Assembly (NCBI GenBank): GCA_946122785.1
Contig: CAMGYJ010000010.1
Span: 31,909,608 to 31,973,607 of the forward strand
Source of the DNA: Linum tenue
Lineage: Eukaryota; Streptophyta; Magnoliopsida; Malpighiales; Linaceae
DNA length: 64,000 nt
Direction of reading: 5' to 3'
Position 1 is the first letter of the stretch. Each line of letters opens with the position of its first letter. The notes under the pieces were generated by a model. It saw nothing but the letters and a program-made list of their open reading frames with translations. It had not been told where the DNA came from and ran no database searches. Shown here piece by piece: positions 11,731-23,442 of the stretch. The translations under genes and the position numbers were made by a program.

Positions 11731-12722
11731 GTGTGCCTACGGTGACATGCATGTCACGGTGACTTGCACTTTCCGGTCGACCTCAGTTAGGATTAGGTCG
11801 ACCTCACATAGGATTCGGTAGACCTCATATAGGATCCAGTCGACCTCATTTAGGATTCGGTCGACCTAATATGTTGTTTCAGTGTAAAAACAGTTCATGG
11901 TGCCTACTTTGGATATTCATATCATACAATTGGCTAGATGGAAATTGGAGACTAATGACTTGTTTTGAAGCTGGAGTGTCCCTCTACATATCGAAGTGAT
12001 TGAGAGCTCGATAGGAAGTCTGGAAACGTGTTTGTGAAGCCTATTTTTGAGCTCAATTCGAGAAGCATGAATGCGAGTCGAGTCCAGGAGCCTCTGCCAC
12101 GTTAAATTAGGTATGTTTTTATACAAATTCAAGGAATTGGATGAAAGATTGGATATATTTAAGGCTTCAAACAAAAGGGTCGAAGTTGCTACGAAGGCTG
12201 TTTTTCTGGCAGACTTCGAGCACAAGCAAGCTGCCAGAAAACAGCCTTCGTAGCAACATCGAGCCTTTTGTTTGAAGCCTTAAAGATATTCAATCTTTCA
12301 TTCAATGCCTTGACTTTGTATAAAAAAATACGTAATTTAACGTGGTAAAGGCCCCTGGACTTGACTCGCATCCATGCTTGTCAAATTGAGTTCCAAAGTA
12401 GGCTTGACAAACACGTTGCCAGACTTGGCCATTTTCAGGCCGTTTCCCAGTTTTGGCATAGCCTTTTGGTCAGGTTCAAAAATGGTCTTCTGGACTTTCT
12501 ATTGAACTCCCAAGTACTTTAATGTGTAGAGGGACACTTCAGCTTCAAAACAAGCCTTTAATCTCCAATTTCCATCTAGCCAATTGTAAGATATGAATCT
12601 TCAAAGTAGGCACCATGAAACTGTTTGTACACTGAAACAACTTATTAGGTCGACCTGATCCTGTATGAGGTCGACCGAAAAGTGCATGTCACCGTGACAT
12701 GCATGTCACCGTAGCCTAACCT
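11731..12722. mobile_element. Foldback element, copy 1 (1-kb palindrome)
   Basis: The two halves are long inverted repeats meeting near 12225, where CTGTTTTTCTGGCAG is opposed to CTGCCAGAAAACAG. Each end has the perfect 16-bp palindrome GTGACATGCATGTCAC (11742-11757, 12694-12709). Next to it are GGTCGACC palindromes at an exact 21-bp spacing: five on the left (11775, 11796, 11817, 11838, 11859; two slightly changed) and two on the right (12648, 12669). The ORFs on both strands are by-products of the palindrome. No transposase and no clear TSD. Confidence 0.75.
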
Positions 12723-13674
12723 CTTTCAATGATTTCTAATGATATTATTAACGTTTTATGATCAATTAACATTGCTTTACATTATCATTCTCAATGATCA
12801 TAAAGCACAATATTGATTCAGTCAAACAAACTTTGTCAAGAAAAATATTAGCTCAAGCAAACCAACATTCACGCCTCAACACCAAAACTTTTAATAACAA
12901 TACAATAAATCATTGATAACGAAAAGTATTTCGTACAAAATAAACACAAAACATCAATGTAAAATGTACGACTTCAACATTATAAATGACATCAAGCTTT
13001 TAATAAAGATATTAAAAATCATTAATAACGAATGATCAAGTCACTGATAAGGAAATATATTTTGGTAATAAAAAATATTAATAATATTCAGATGCACTGT
13101 TTAATGTCAAATAGCACTAAAAACGCATTAATAAGTAACATGCGTTTAATGGATAATGCATCCAAAAACTTTGATAATGATAGCAACTAATGATTGTTAA
13201 GAACCTTACTAGATATTATTAATATCTTATTTTTTCAAACATTGATAATGCTTATACACACCTATTAATAATGACACCAACTACGTTACTAACTTAGACT
13301 GAAAGATTAATAACCATAGTTATATCATTAAACGTAAATTCACTTTTGCTAACGTCATAAAAAAATGAATACCTAACAAACAAATATGCCTCTTGATAAT
13401 GACATTTGACAAAGTTACAAACATAAACGAAAAAATATTAATAATTCAAATCACTAAACATAAGCAATGTTACAAATGAAATAATTCTTTGCTAATGGTT
13501 GTATTGTGCTTGGATAAAGACATTGATAATAGCACTTCAAATGATTATAAATCATTGCGAGCCAAATTGATAATACGATGTAATAGTAAATAAACTTCAA
13601 GTACCAACAAATTGAAAACACAATTTCACTTTTGCTAATGTTACAAACAAAACATAACATAAAAAGTTAGGACT

Positions 13675-14233
13675 TTGCTACGGTGACATGCATGTCACGG
13701 TGACATGCACTTTTCGGTCGACCTCATATAGGATCAGGTCGACCTAATCAGTTGTTTCCGTGTAAAAACAGTTTCATGGTGCCTACTTTGGAGATTCATA
13801 TCTTACAATTGGCTAGATGGAAATTGGAGATTAAAGGCTTGTTTTGAAGCTGAAGTGTCCCTCTACACATTAAAGTACTTGGGAGCTCAATAGAAAGTCC
13901 AGAAGACCATTTTTGAACCTGACCAAAAGGCTATGCCAAAACTGGGAAACTGCATGAAAATGGGTCTGGCAACGTGTTTGTCAAGCCTACTTTGGAGCTC
14001 AATTTGAGAAGCATGGATGCGAGTCAAGTCCAGGGGCCTCTACCACGTTAAATTTACGTATTTTTTTATACAAAGGCAAGGCATTGAATGAAAGATTGAA
14101 TATCTTTAAGGCTTCAAACAAAAGGCTCGAAGTTGATACGAAGGCTGTTTTTCTGGCAGCTTGCTTGTGCTCGAAGTCTGCCAGAAAAACAGCCTTCGTA
14201 GCAACTTCGACCTTTTTGTTTGAAGCCTTAAAG
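13675..14233. mobile_element. Foldback element, copy 2, truncated to one arm
   Basis: It contains the terminal GTGACATGCATGTCAC palindrome, GGTCGACC sites at 13716 and 13737 (21 bp apart), the full arm sequence seen in copy 1, the central turn near 14160-14190, and only about 60 bp of the second arm. Homology stops abruptly at GCCTTAAAG near 14233. It keeps a piece of arm (from about 13900) that is missing from the left arm of copy 1. Confidence 0.72.
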
Positions 14234-15060
14234 TTAATAATGTCATATAAAATTATTAAAAAAACATGTCGAACAACATTAATAATAACACAAACGAATA
14301 CCTAACAACGAAAAATCCTAAACCCCATGTAATGAAAAGCCCTAATGATGATTCAATTTATAAATATTGATAATGTCATTAAAAAATGTTAATACTAATC
14401 GGAAGTTTTCAAGATGTGAGAGAGGCATATATTTTAAATTTCAAATTTTCATTTTAGTAAAAAGAAAATTATTAAATTCGAATTTTATTAAATATTAAAT
14501 AATATTAAAGAAAATTAATTTCATATTTATTTTTAATTATAATGTAGAGAGAGGTTTTTGGAGAAAATCATGGGAGGAGAGAGAAAGAGAATTATTAATT
14601 AATTATTTTAATTATATTTGCAAAACCCCATTACTCGTAACTATCTATTAACTACTAACCCCCATTAACTATCTAATCCACTATCAGCCAATAGGAATGT
14701 TTTAAGATTCTCCTTAAGAAATGAGACTTAAGGACTTGAACTCAAGCCCCGTAAAGTTAGCAGCTGAAGTGACAACACCAACAACGGGGATAAGTAGGTG
14801 AGAAGCATAAGAAACATGGCTTGTCATGGAATTCAGAAGTCATTCTATGGAGTGTTTGATTTAGATAGAGAAACTTGGTTTGACACATTAAAATTTGTTG
14901 TAAAAACTCTATTTCAGTGACCTCATCTCACCGCCCTCGACGAATCAAATTGAAGGTCCTCATTCTTTTGAGGAGCCAATGGACTAATGGAAGAACAGAA
15001 TTGGAGGCGATAAATGAAGGTTGAGTGCAATTTATTGGAAAGGACATTAGCCGGTAAGTT

Positions 15061-15283
15061 AAAAAAAAAATTATTACCCAGTAACCTCAGCTCCACGTGT
15101 CACTTTGTGACAACGGGTTTTATTAAACCTGGGTCCACCAGCAATCAAATTCAATGTCATCGGGGTTTCACCCCAGCACTCTTGTACCTCCGGGAACACC
15201 AACGGGCTCGATTGGATTCGTACCTGGGATCTGCAACTCCCAAACCTTCACTGTCACAGCAGTTTTACCATTAGGCTATCTTA
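15061..15283 (-). mobile_element. tRNA-derived SINE candidate
   Basis: On the minus strand the head reads TAGCCTAATGGT (15278-15267), a good A box, and 54 bp further GGTACGAATCC (15224-15214), a good B box of the polymerase III promoter. Together they resemble the 5' part of a tRNA-derived SINE. The body runs to a ten-base homopolymer at 15061-15070, which is T in the sense orientation. I found no clear TSD. The 86-codon + strand ORF over it is not a gene. The 14732-15060 stretch before it holds nothing I recognise. Confidence 0.5.
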
Positions 15284-15418
15284 CCTTTGGTGGAAGTGAC
15301 ATCTTTTAATTATGGGTTTAGACTTTAGACAAATCAACTCTACACCCTTATTTAGGTAAATTGTAAGGTTGGTCATTCGAAGTACTAAAAAATTCACGTT
15401 TGGTCACTAAAAGTATTT

Positions 15419-15672
15419 GGGTAAATACAATATATTAGCCACAACTATTATGAAGCGGGGAATTATAGCCACAACAATGTAAATTCAAATTATTAACCAA
15501 ATGTTAACTATCTGATGACGTGGCCTTCTCCGTAAAAAATTTGATAACAGTAACGGACAGTTAGCCATATCTTTACCCGCAACAATAGTTATGGCTAATA
15601 ATTTTAATTTTTATAGTTGTGGATATAATTCCCCATTTCATAATAGTTGTGGCTAATATGTTGTATTTACCC
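15419..15672. mobile_element. Mutator-like MITE
   Basis: The 254-bp element has inverted ends starting GGGTAAATACAA and continuing TATTAGCCACAACTATTATG. It is flanked by a perfect 9-bp duplication AAAGTATTT (15410-15418, 15673-15681). It is inserted in the left terminal repeat of the outer Mutator-like element. Confidence 0.85.
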
Positions 15673-16053
15673 AAAGTATTTTACTCCATTTGTGATCACT
15701 AAAAGTGGTTAAACATTTCGCGTTTGGCCACTCTCCATTAGTCCTTGTTTACCTCCATTAACACTGTCAGTGTTTTGCTGACGTGGCTAACAGAAGTGAT
15801 CAGTCACCAAATTTTAACCTAAAAAAATTGTAACCCAACCAGCCAAATCATCTCTTAACCCGCCATCTCATAAATCCTAACCCAACCCCTTACCTAACCC
15901 CACCTATCTGCTCGAAATAAATAAAAAATCACCCTTCAAGTCGGAGCCAATCTCCCACCAGATCCCCCTTTTCCCTTGTTCTCCAATCTCTGGGTATCTC
16001 TACGGTGAAAAAATCCCCCACTGAAGAGCTTGGCTCAAGAACTCCTCCATGAA

Positions 16054-16694
16054 CAGTGGCGTAGCCAGGATTTTGGGTAAGGGGGTGCCAATTTAAAAAA
16101 AATTAAAATGAGTAAATGACTATCAATTTTTATAGTGACCCACGACGGGTTCTCATATTTTGAAAAGTCTGTAAAATACATTCATCATCCAGACTATCAA
16201 GAATGTCGCTCTCAATGTATCCTACCAAAAAATCATTCATGATATCATCACTCATTCGACTCCGAAGAGTGTTCTTCACGTAATTCATTGCCGAAAATAC
16301 TCTTTCAACACTTGCAGTGGAGATTGGTAGCAGCAATGCTAACTTCACAAGAAGATACACAGATGGAAATCCCAGATGCCGCTTTGTAGAAACCATCTTA
16401 CTAGAAAGCTCAGCAATCCCCTTTACTCCAGTGAATAAGCATATGTAATTATGAGATTTTTTAATTTAATTTACTTATTATTTGTAAACGGTAAATTATA
16501 TATATGCAATAAAACGTATTAGTGTATCATGTAAGTAATTGTGGTTTAGTGGAAAATGTCAAAGCTAATAGTAAGGGGGTTCCACGTTCAAATCCTAGCT
16601 ATAGCATAAACTAATACCCCAATTTTTTGATGTTCTAGCTCCGATCCAAGGGTGTGCCGTGGCACACCCTTCTAAGACACTGTCTCCGCCCCTG
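16054..16694. mobile_element. hAT deletion derivative
   Basis: Ends are CAGTGGCGTAGCCAGGA and, inverted, CAGGGGCGGAGACAGTG; the 8-bp duplication TCCATGAA (16046-16053, 16695-16702) is perfect. It holds a hAT transposase C-terminal fragment on the minus strand. Near 16543-16605 it also has a tRNA-like stretch (GTGGTTTAGTGG, then GTTCAAATCC) of unknown meaning. Confidence 0.88.
16130..16396 (-). pseudogene. hAT transposase C-terminal dimerisation fragment
   Basis: The 88-residue minus-strand frame contains LPISTASVERVFSAMNYVK and LRSRMSDDIMNDFLVGYIE. This is the conserved hAT C-terminal dimerisation motif, whose hallmark is a Ser/Thr-rich turn followed by VER.FS. Only this domain is present; the BED zinc finger and the DDE catalytic parts of a full transposase are absent, so the element cannot move itself. 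It matches the + strand remnant at 5670-5885, which shows that both hAT copies come from one family. Confidence 0.85.
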
Positions 16695-16833
16695 TCCATG
16701 AAGGTGCTCTAATATTGCGACTGAGTTGTAATTGCGACTCAGCTTCTTCGTGCGATGAAAAAGTGGGAATCGAAGAATCAAAGTGGGACAAAGGCTGTCG
16801 CCGGTGGAAGATTTCGATCTCGAGGCCTCCCCC

Positions 16834-18183
16834 TGTTTCCTCGGGAAAACCAAATACCACCGCCGGTGCCGATTTTGGTTTTCGGCGATGTTGATTCGAT
16901 GTTTCGCGATGGAAACTCTTGCGGTGCCGTTTGATCGAACGCACCGCTGATTGTTGAAATCGAGACGACCGTCAAATATCCACTGGGCGGTGTTGATTTG
17001 ATCTGCGCAACTGACTTCTGAAAACGATGCCGATCGTCAAATATCCACCGCCGGGCGATGTTGATTTGATCGATGCACCTCTGAATGGTGAAATCAATGT
17101 GACCGTCAAATATCCACCGTCGGGCAATGTTGATCTGATCGATGCACCTCTGACTTCTAACCAACGCGACCGTTACCACGGTTCGCACCTCTTCAAACTA
17201 CGTTCGAACGAGGGTGTTTGAGTTTTTGGAATCTACGCTACCACTACTCCTATGGAGATTCCTGGAAGGAGAGCTCCGCGACTACGACTAAGACTACAAC
17301 TATGGAGATCCTTCCTGGAAGGAGAGCTCCGCGAAGGAGTTACAAAGATAGATGTGTTTCTGTGTTGATTTGTGGTTCCCCTTTTCTCTCTCCTTGCTCT
17401 GGTGATTTTATCTGAAATCACTTGCGTAGTCTTCACGCCCCGTGGAACTGCTTCCTCATCCGCTCTGTCGTGAACTCCCACGTGTGTCAACCGCTTCGTT
17501 CCTCAAACTGCTTCGCGTGAACTTTACGTGAGTTGTTTTCATGATCCCGCGATGTCGTTTCCTTTCCCAAACAGATCCGTTTGCTTTTCCTTTTACGACA
17601 TTGTTTTTTTATTAAACACTGTCGTTTGCTAGTACAGCGGTACCGTTGGGCTTGCTCGCGGTACCGTTTTTAATTAAACGACACCACTAACATAACCAAA
17701 AAATATCAATTCATGGAACCGCCGCGAGTCTGCACTCGCATTGGGCTGGGCGAATTTTAGTCACTTACCCAATATGGTTTTTTTTATTTAATCGGTACCG
17801 CTTATCAAGGCTCTCGCGGCATCGTTTTTAAATCCGCGGTACCGTTTTTATTTTCCACGATGCCGCTTTTCTCCATGCGGTACCGCTTCTCCCCTCCCGA
17901 CAAGGAATAAAAATAAAAATAATAATAATAACTCCATTTCCAATACCAATACTACGTACGCGGCCCCGTCCTGTTTTCTAGTAAACAGTGTCGTTTCCAG
18001 TGCCGCGGTACGGGTGAACTTCCTTGCGGTACCGTTTTTCTGATCCGCGGTGTCGTTGGGTTTATTCGCGGTGCCGCTCAACTCCAAACGACATCATTTT
18101 TTTTATCAATGCGGTATCGAATTAAATGCCGAGACTAATTAATGCGGCATTTAATTATCCCAAAATAATTTTAGGTGTCAACA
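16834..18183 (-). repeat. 3' LTR of the non-autonomous element
   Basis: Nearly the same as 30050-31397 apart from scattered substitutions and a few small indels. Its second half holds many palindromic GCGGTACCG words (near 17637, 17659, 17793, 17837, 17878, 18026) and variants such as GCGGTGCCGC. A + strand reading frame and its minus-strand partner near 16780-17220 exist only because of internal ~60-bp duplications (GTTGATTTGATC units). Confidence 0.88.
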
Positions 18184-18228
18184 AATGCCCCCCACAACTT
18201 GGTTTATAAGAATTTATGAACCAAGTTG
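18184..18228 (-). other. Polypurine tract and stem-loop next to the 3' LTR
   Basis: In the element's sense orientation a stem of CAACTTGGTTCATAA and TTATAAACCAAGTTG, with a 4-base loop (18228-18195), directly precedes the purine tract GTGGGGGG that abuts the LTR. There is one C-A mismatch in the stem. The second family member at 59410-59457 has the same layout. Confidence 0.7.
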
Positions 18229-18627
18229 TTGACACAACTTCATCCAAAAATAATTCCAACGCAATTAACATAGGCCATACTCAAAGATATTGGCCACTAG
18301 CAACTTCCAGGCCATGCATTACGCAATTTGGCGTGCCACATATTTTTACATTAACTCCTAATGGCCTTGCTCGGATTCCTTTTACTCACTTTGCATATAA
18401 AGGCCATGCCACTTTCTGGCTCGGCCAAAGAAGTAGCACCGCAACGCTGTAGCTATCACAGTGTTCTTTCAATCCAAAACAACATTGCTTTGATTTATTT
18501 CTTATTTTTCTATTTTGTTTAAAGAAGCCGTAGAAAGAAAAAACACTTAACACGAGTGCAACATACCTTAGCCCTGCAGCCCTGTTTACTCCTTCCCAGA
18601 ACCTTGTTGAATGCTTCGTGTCTTAAA

Positions 18628-18903
18628 TGTTGAGTAATGTAACGTGGGCTTTAGGCCCATACCCATATGTAGCTCGGGTGTATGGGAATTACGTAGACTG
18701 GCTGAGATAGCTAGGGTTAGGAGCTAGGGTTATTTCTCTAGCTTGTATATATATGCTTGTAACCAGACCTGTCGAGGTTAAGCTGAATAATACGATACTA
18801 TAGCTTCGGCCGTGTACTAGTCTCGTTCATACTGAACGGGGAAACCACGTAACTCCTGGTGTCGATTTACGCTTTCTGTTTCGATATACCGTTACGATCA
18901 ACA
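18628..18903 (+). repeat. 5' LTR of the Copia element
   Basis: 276 bp, TG...CA ends. It contains TATATATATG (from 18746) as a likely TATA region. It differs from the 3' LTR at five sites. Confidence 0.95.
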
Positions 18904-18915
18904 TGGTATCAGAGC
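18904..18915 (+). other. Copia primer-binding site
   Basis: TGGTATCAGAGC, the complement of the initiator methionine tRNA 3' end, directly follows the 5' LTR, as is standard for plant Copia elements. Confidence 0.95.
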
Positions 18916-18917
18916 CT

Positions 18918-21900
18918 ATGTCTTCTGAACAGATTACTGCACGCCTGAACTCCAAGAACTATGCAGTCTGGGAGTTCCAGTTTCGGACGCTGATTGAAGG
19001 GAAGGGGCTGATGGGTTGGCTCGATGGTTCGGTTCCGCGGCCGACGTCGCCGCCCTCTTCGGCGTAGGAGGTCTCTCAATGGGTGATGAACGATGCAAAG
19101 GTTAGGCATCAACTCCTTAATTCGGTGGATGGCTCAATTATTTTGGGTCTTCGAATGCTCCCTACTGCTGCGGCCATGTGGAATTATTTGGCTGAGACCT
19201 ATAGGACTGCCACTGCTTCTCGGTAGTTTGAGATTGAGGTGGAGCTGGCACGACTTCACCAGGGCAGCATGGACGTGACGACGTACTACAACGAAGCTCG
19301 GAACATGTGGACAGAACAAGACCTGGTTGCTGCATCTCTTCTCACCCCAGCAGGCTCGGCGGAGGTTCGGGCTGAACGCGAGAGGATGCGGCTGATGCAA
19401 TTTCTCATGCGCCTCAATAAGGAATTTGAACCAATTCAAGCTTCTCTTCTGAATCGTGAGAATCTCAAAGCTGAAGGAGTGCTCATCTCCTTGGTCCAAG
19501 AAGAGACACGCCTGCGTACTCAGGCCGTTCTCGACGTGCCGCCTGGGACCGGTGATGGCAGCGCTGTGTTTAGCGCGACTCCAACAACGGCTGGAAGTGG
19601 GGCACCACGGGGAGGCTTGCACGAGCAGGCCGATGCTCATGATGATGCGGTGTTCGCGGCGTATCGAGCTCATTTTCAACGCCGCGTAAATGGTAATGAT
19701 GTTGAATGTTTTCATTGCAAAGAAAAAGGCCACACTAAGAAATATTGCAGGAAGAGGAACTTTTGCGTGTATTGTAAAAAGGTGGGACATATTATCCTGG
19801 ATTGTCCCGCCCTAGAAGGAAGGAATCGCGAGGCCGATGGACGTGGAGGTGGCCGTAGAAGTGGGTCTTCTTCCTCTGCGCGTCCCGCGTACGCTACCAG
19901 TCCCGCGCCAGTCCCCGAGAATGTGGTTGTATCACCGGCCACTCTTGAACAAATGGTGAACAAAGCCATTTCGTCGGCCTTCGTTAGTCTTCAGATATCG
20001 GGTAAGGCTCCCTCTTGGATACTTGATTCAGCCTGTTTTAGTCACATGACTGGTAATGCTACGAATCTAAAAAATGTATGCCCTATTGATGATGTTTCTG
20101 TGCAAGTTGCAAATGGTGATAAATTGCATGTTACTGGTATGGGATCAATTCAGAGTTCGGACATTGTTTTGCCTTCAACTTATCATGTGCCTCGTCTTGT
20201 TCCGAGTTTGGTCTCTGTTGGTCAGCTTACTGACCAAGGCTATCGTGTTACGTTTGCACCTTCTGGCTGTGTTGTTCAGGATCAGAAGACAGGGAGGGAG
20301 ATCGGTCGGGGTAGCAAGAGGGGTCAGATATTTTTTCTTGAGCAGCTGCGTCCATCATCATCCTCCAGATCCTCGGCTATTGAGTCTTCTAGTTCCTCGT
20401 TTCCTATTTTCTCGAGTCTTTCTGATCAAAAGTTTCAATTGTGGCATGCTCGGTTAGGTCACCCAAATTCAGGTCGTCTTATGACTATGTTTAAACAACA
20501 GTTATTTGGAAACTCTACTTTAGTTCCTTCTTCTTCGGATTTTGCTTGTACTAGTTGCATTGAGGCAAAGACCACTCGTATCTCATTTCCTTCTAGTCTC
20601 ACAGTGATCACAGAGCCCTTTCACTTGATCCATACTGATCTCTGGGGACCTAGTCCCGCTACCTCACGCCTCGGTTTTAAATATTTTGCATTATTCATTG
20701 ATCATGCAACTAGATACACGTGGGTCTACTTCCTCCGCCTAAGATCCGACCTTTTAACTGTTGCTACCGACTTTCTTGCCATGATTAAAACTCAGTTTGA
20801 TAGGACTGTTCGTGTAGTTCGATCTGATCCGGGAGGAGAATTCAGTTCTGGTCCCTTGTTAGGTCTGTATAAGTCTATGGGTATTTTGTCTCAAAAATCG
20901 TGTCCTGGGGTGTCTCAACAAAATGGTTTAGTTGAGCGAAAGAATCGTCATGTTTTGGAAGTAACTCGTGCGCTCTTACTCTCCTCCTGTGTACCCTCCT
21001 CCTTCTGGCCTGAAACCGTCGCTACCGCTGTCCGTCTCATCAACTATCAAGTCACCCCTGTTCTCGACCAAACTAGTCCATATTTCCGCCTTTTTCACAA
21101 ATCACCACCCTACTTTCGTCTTCGTGTTTTTGGGTGTGTCTGCTTTGTTCTTCTTTCTCGATCAGAGCGCACCAAACTCACATCCAAAACTGCCCGTTGT
21201 TGTTTTCTTGGCTATAGTGACATCCATAAGGGTTACCTGTGCTTTGATCCTGCGCTTCGTCGCATCCGGATTGCATGTCATGTGGTGTTTGTTGAGAATT
21301 TAATGTATCACACTTCCCATTCCTCGACTGAACCTTCTCTTTTTGACCTGTCACTACCACCACCTACCTTTGCCGAGGATGATGAGGATGCTACTCTCGA
21401 CCTGCTGCAGCTACCCCCCGACTCGCCTCCACCAGCTGTGCAGCTCCCCCCCCCCCCCCCCCGACTCGCCTCCACCAGATGATCCGCAGGTGTCAAGCTC
21501 CTCGGATGATGATGACTCCCCGCCCCCTGCTGAACCTCCTCGTCGCTCTCTTCGCACGACTCGTGGGGTGCCACTGATACGCTACCAGGACTATATGGCT
21601 TATAGTGTGGATCCTATTCCGATTCCCACCAGGTTTTCTCAGGCCAAGGGTAATCCCCTTTGGGATCGTGCTATGGATGTTGAGTTTGAAGCCTTGGAAG
21701 CTAATCATACGTGGGATTTAGTTCCATGTCCTCCACCTACAGTGCCAGTAATTGGGTCTCGCTGGGTTTATACTTTGAAGTACTTACCGGATGGATCACT
21801 TGAGCTTTCTAAGGCACGTGTGGTGGCTCAAGGGTTTTGTCAGGAGTATGGTATCGATTTTGAAGAAACTTTTGCCCCTGTCGCAAAAATGGTGACTGTC

Positions 21901-23172
21901 CGATCCTTGTTAGTTGTGGCCTCTATGCGGGGTTGGCCACTCTTCCAGCTTGATGTTAAGAATGCTTTTTTGCACGGGGAGCTCAAGGAGACTGTTTACA
22001 TGGAACGGCCTCCTGGCTATACTCGTGGTACTCCTGATCAGGTCTGCTTGCTCCGTCGATCTCTCTATGGTTTGAAACAGGCTCCGCGTGCCTGGTTCGA
22101 CAGATTTCACTCCACCATTCTGACTCTTGGGTTTCAGCAGAGCCTCAATGATCCATCGTTGTTTACACGCAACACTGGTGCTGGTCTAGTGGTGTTACTG
22201 ATTTATGTTGATGATATGATCATTACTGGTGATGATTCTGCAGGAATTACAGCTCTTACTGATGGTCTCCACGCCTTTTTCAATCTGAAAGAGCTTGGCT
22301 TTGTTGATTACTTCCTTGGGCTGGAGGTTAAGCGTTCCTCAGCTGGTATTCTTCTTTGTTAGACTCGTTATGTTGCTGATCTTCTTGAGACAGCCCGGTT
22401 TGCTGAGTGTACGCCTGTATCTACTCCCATGGAGATGAACCTCAAGCTTGGGCGGGAGTCCGGCGAGCTCTTGTCCGACGGGGGTAAGCACTACCACAGT
22501 GTTGTTGGCAGTCTGATATACTTGACTTCTACTCGCCCCGATATTGCTTATGAGGTACAGATTGTCAGCCAGTTCATGTCTGCTCCTCGTACTGATCATC
22601 TAGCTGTTGTTCATCAGATTTTGCGGTACCTGCAGGGTACCAGGGAGGTCGGGTTATTTCTTCCTTCCTCGGGTTCTTTTGTTCTACAGGCTTTCTCCGA
22701 TTCCGACTATGCCGGGTGTGTGGACACGCGGCGCTCTACCACCAGCTGGTGTGTGCGGTTAGGTGATTCTTTCATTTCTTGGAGGTGTAAGAAACAGGAT
22801 CGGGTTTCGAAATCTTCTACTGAGGCCGAGTACAGGGCCATGTCTGATGTTTCTTCATAACTCGTCTGGTTACGTCGTCTTCTTGGTGATCTTGGGGTTG
22901 ACTGTGGTCTTCCTCTCCAACTTTATGTCGACAATACTAGTGCTATCCAGATCGCACAGAATCCGGTGCTCCATGATCGGACGAAGCATATTGAGGTTCA
23001 TTTGCACTATATCTGTGACTTGGTTCGTGATGGCATTCTCCGTCTGTTTCACATCAAATCCGAAGATCAGATTGCTGATTTACTGACCAAGTCTTTCTCC
23101 GCCAGTCGTCATTTCTACCTTTCTCGCAAATTGATGATGAGGGATCCTCATCAATTTGGGGGAGGCTGTTGA
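18918..23172 (+). pseudogene. Copia gag-pol polyprotein, interrupted
   Basis: The ATG at 18918 lies 3 bp after the primer site. Domain order is the Copia order. Gag is followed by two zinc knuckles of the CX2CX4HX4C type (about 19706-19806) and a protease with the WILDSA motif. The integrase has the LWHARLGHP pre-integrase motif, HTDLWG and SDPGGEF (the usual Asn is Pro). The reverse transcriptase has SRWVYTLKYLPDG, LDVKNAFLHG and YVDD at 22204-22215; the RNase H follows. Breaks: TAG at 19065, TAG at 19224, a frameshift at a 17-C run (21446-21462), TAG at 22360 and TAA at 22858. It ends at 23172, just inside the 3' LTR. Gag-pol needs all parts to move, so this copy is not autonomous as read; the C-run shift could be a sequencing error. 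Confidence 0.95.
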
Positions 23173-23442
23173 GTAATGTAACGTGGGCTTTAGGCCCATT
23201 CCCATATGTAGCTCGGGTGTATGGGAATTACGTAGACTGACCGAGATAGCTAGGGTTAGGAGCTAGGGTTATTTCTCTAGCTTGTATATATATGCTTGTA
23301 ACCAGACCTGTCGAGGTTAAGCTGAATAATACGATACTATAGCTTCGGTCGTGGACTAGTCTCGTTCATACTGAACGGGGAAACCACGTAACTCCTGGTG
23401 TCGATTTACGCTTTCTGTTTCGATATACCGTTACGATCAACA
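23167..23442 (+). repeat. 3' LTR of the Copia element
   Basis: 276 bp, the same length as the 5' LTR with five substitutions; followed by the TTAAA duplication at 23443-23447. Confidence 0.95.

Larger units (their letters stand above)
11103..14727. mobile_element. Large inverted-repeat element with AT-rich interior
   Basis: About 330 bp at 11103-11420 is repeated in inverted form at 14400-14727; both ends have a TCATT start, a TTAAGGAG motif and the TTAATGAAGGGTTAGTAG / TTAATGGGGGTTAGTAG segment. Both ends abut TTAA. The interior has no ORF and consists of AT-rich sequence with frequent TTATTAACG-like words, into which two foldback units (11731-12722, 13675-14233) have inserted. A diverged relative seems to bound 54.4-62.3 kb. 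The superfamily is uncertain: Harbinger (TWA duplication) or Mutator are possible. Confidence 0.6.
18628..23442 (+). mobile_element. Ty1/Copia LTR retrotransposon, full length, recently inserted
   Basis: Two 276-bp LTRs (18628-18903, 23167-23442) start TGTTGAG and end CAACA and differ at five positions that I can count. The 5-bp duplication TTAAA is perfect (18623-18627, 23443-23447). The primer-binding site TGGTATCAGAGC (18904-18915, initiator Met tRNA) directly follows the 5' LTR, and the purine tract TTTGGGGGAGG precedes the 3' LTR. The gag-pol frame between them is nearly complete but broken. It interrupts the internal region of the 16834-31397 element. Confidence 0.96.

Noticed and set aside
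11099..14731. piggyBac origin of the 11.1-14.7 kb element because of flanking TTAA
   Set aside because: No piggyBac-type termini or transposase, and TTAA also fits a Harbinger TWA duplication in AT-rich DNA.
16543..16605. tRNA gene in the hAT element (and a similar relic near 45080-45150)
   Set aside because: Only A- and B-box-like words are present; no cloverleaf with paired acceptor stem could be formed.
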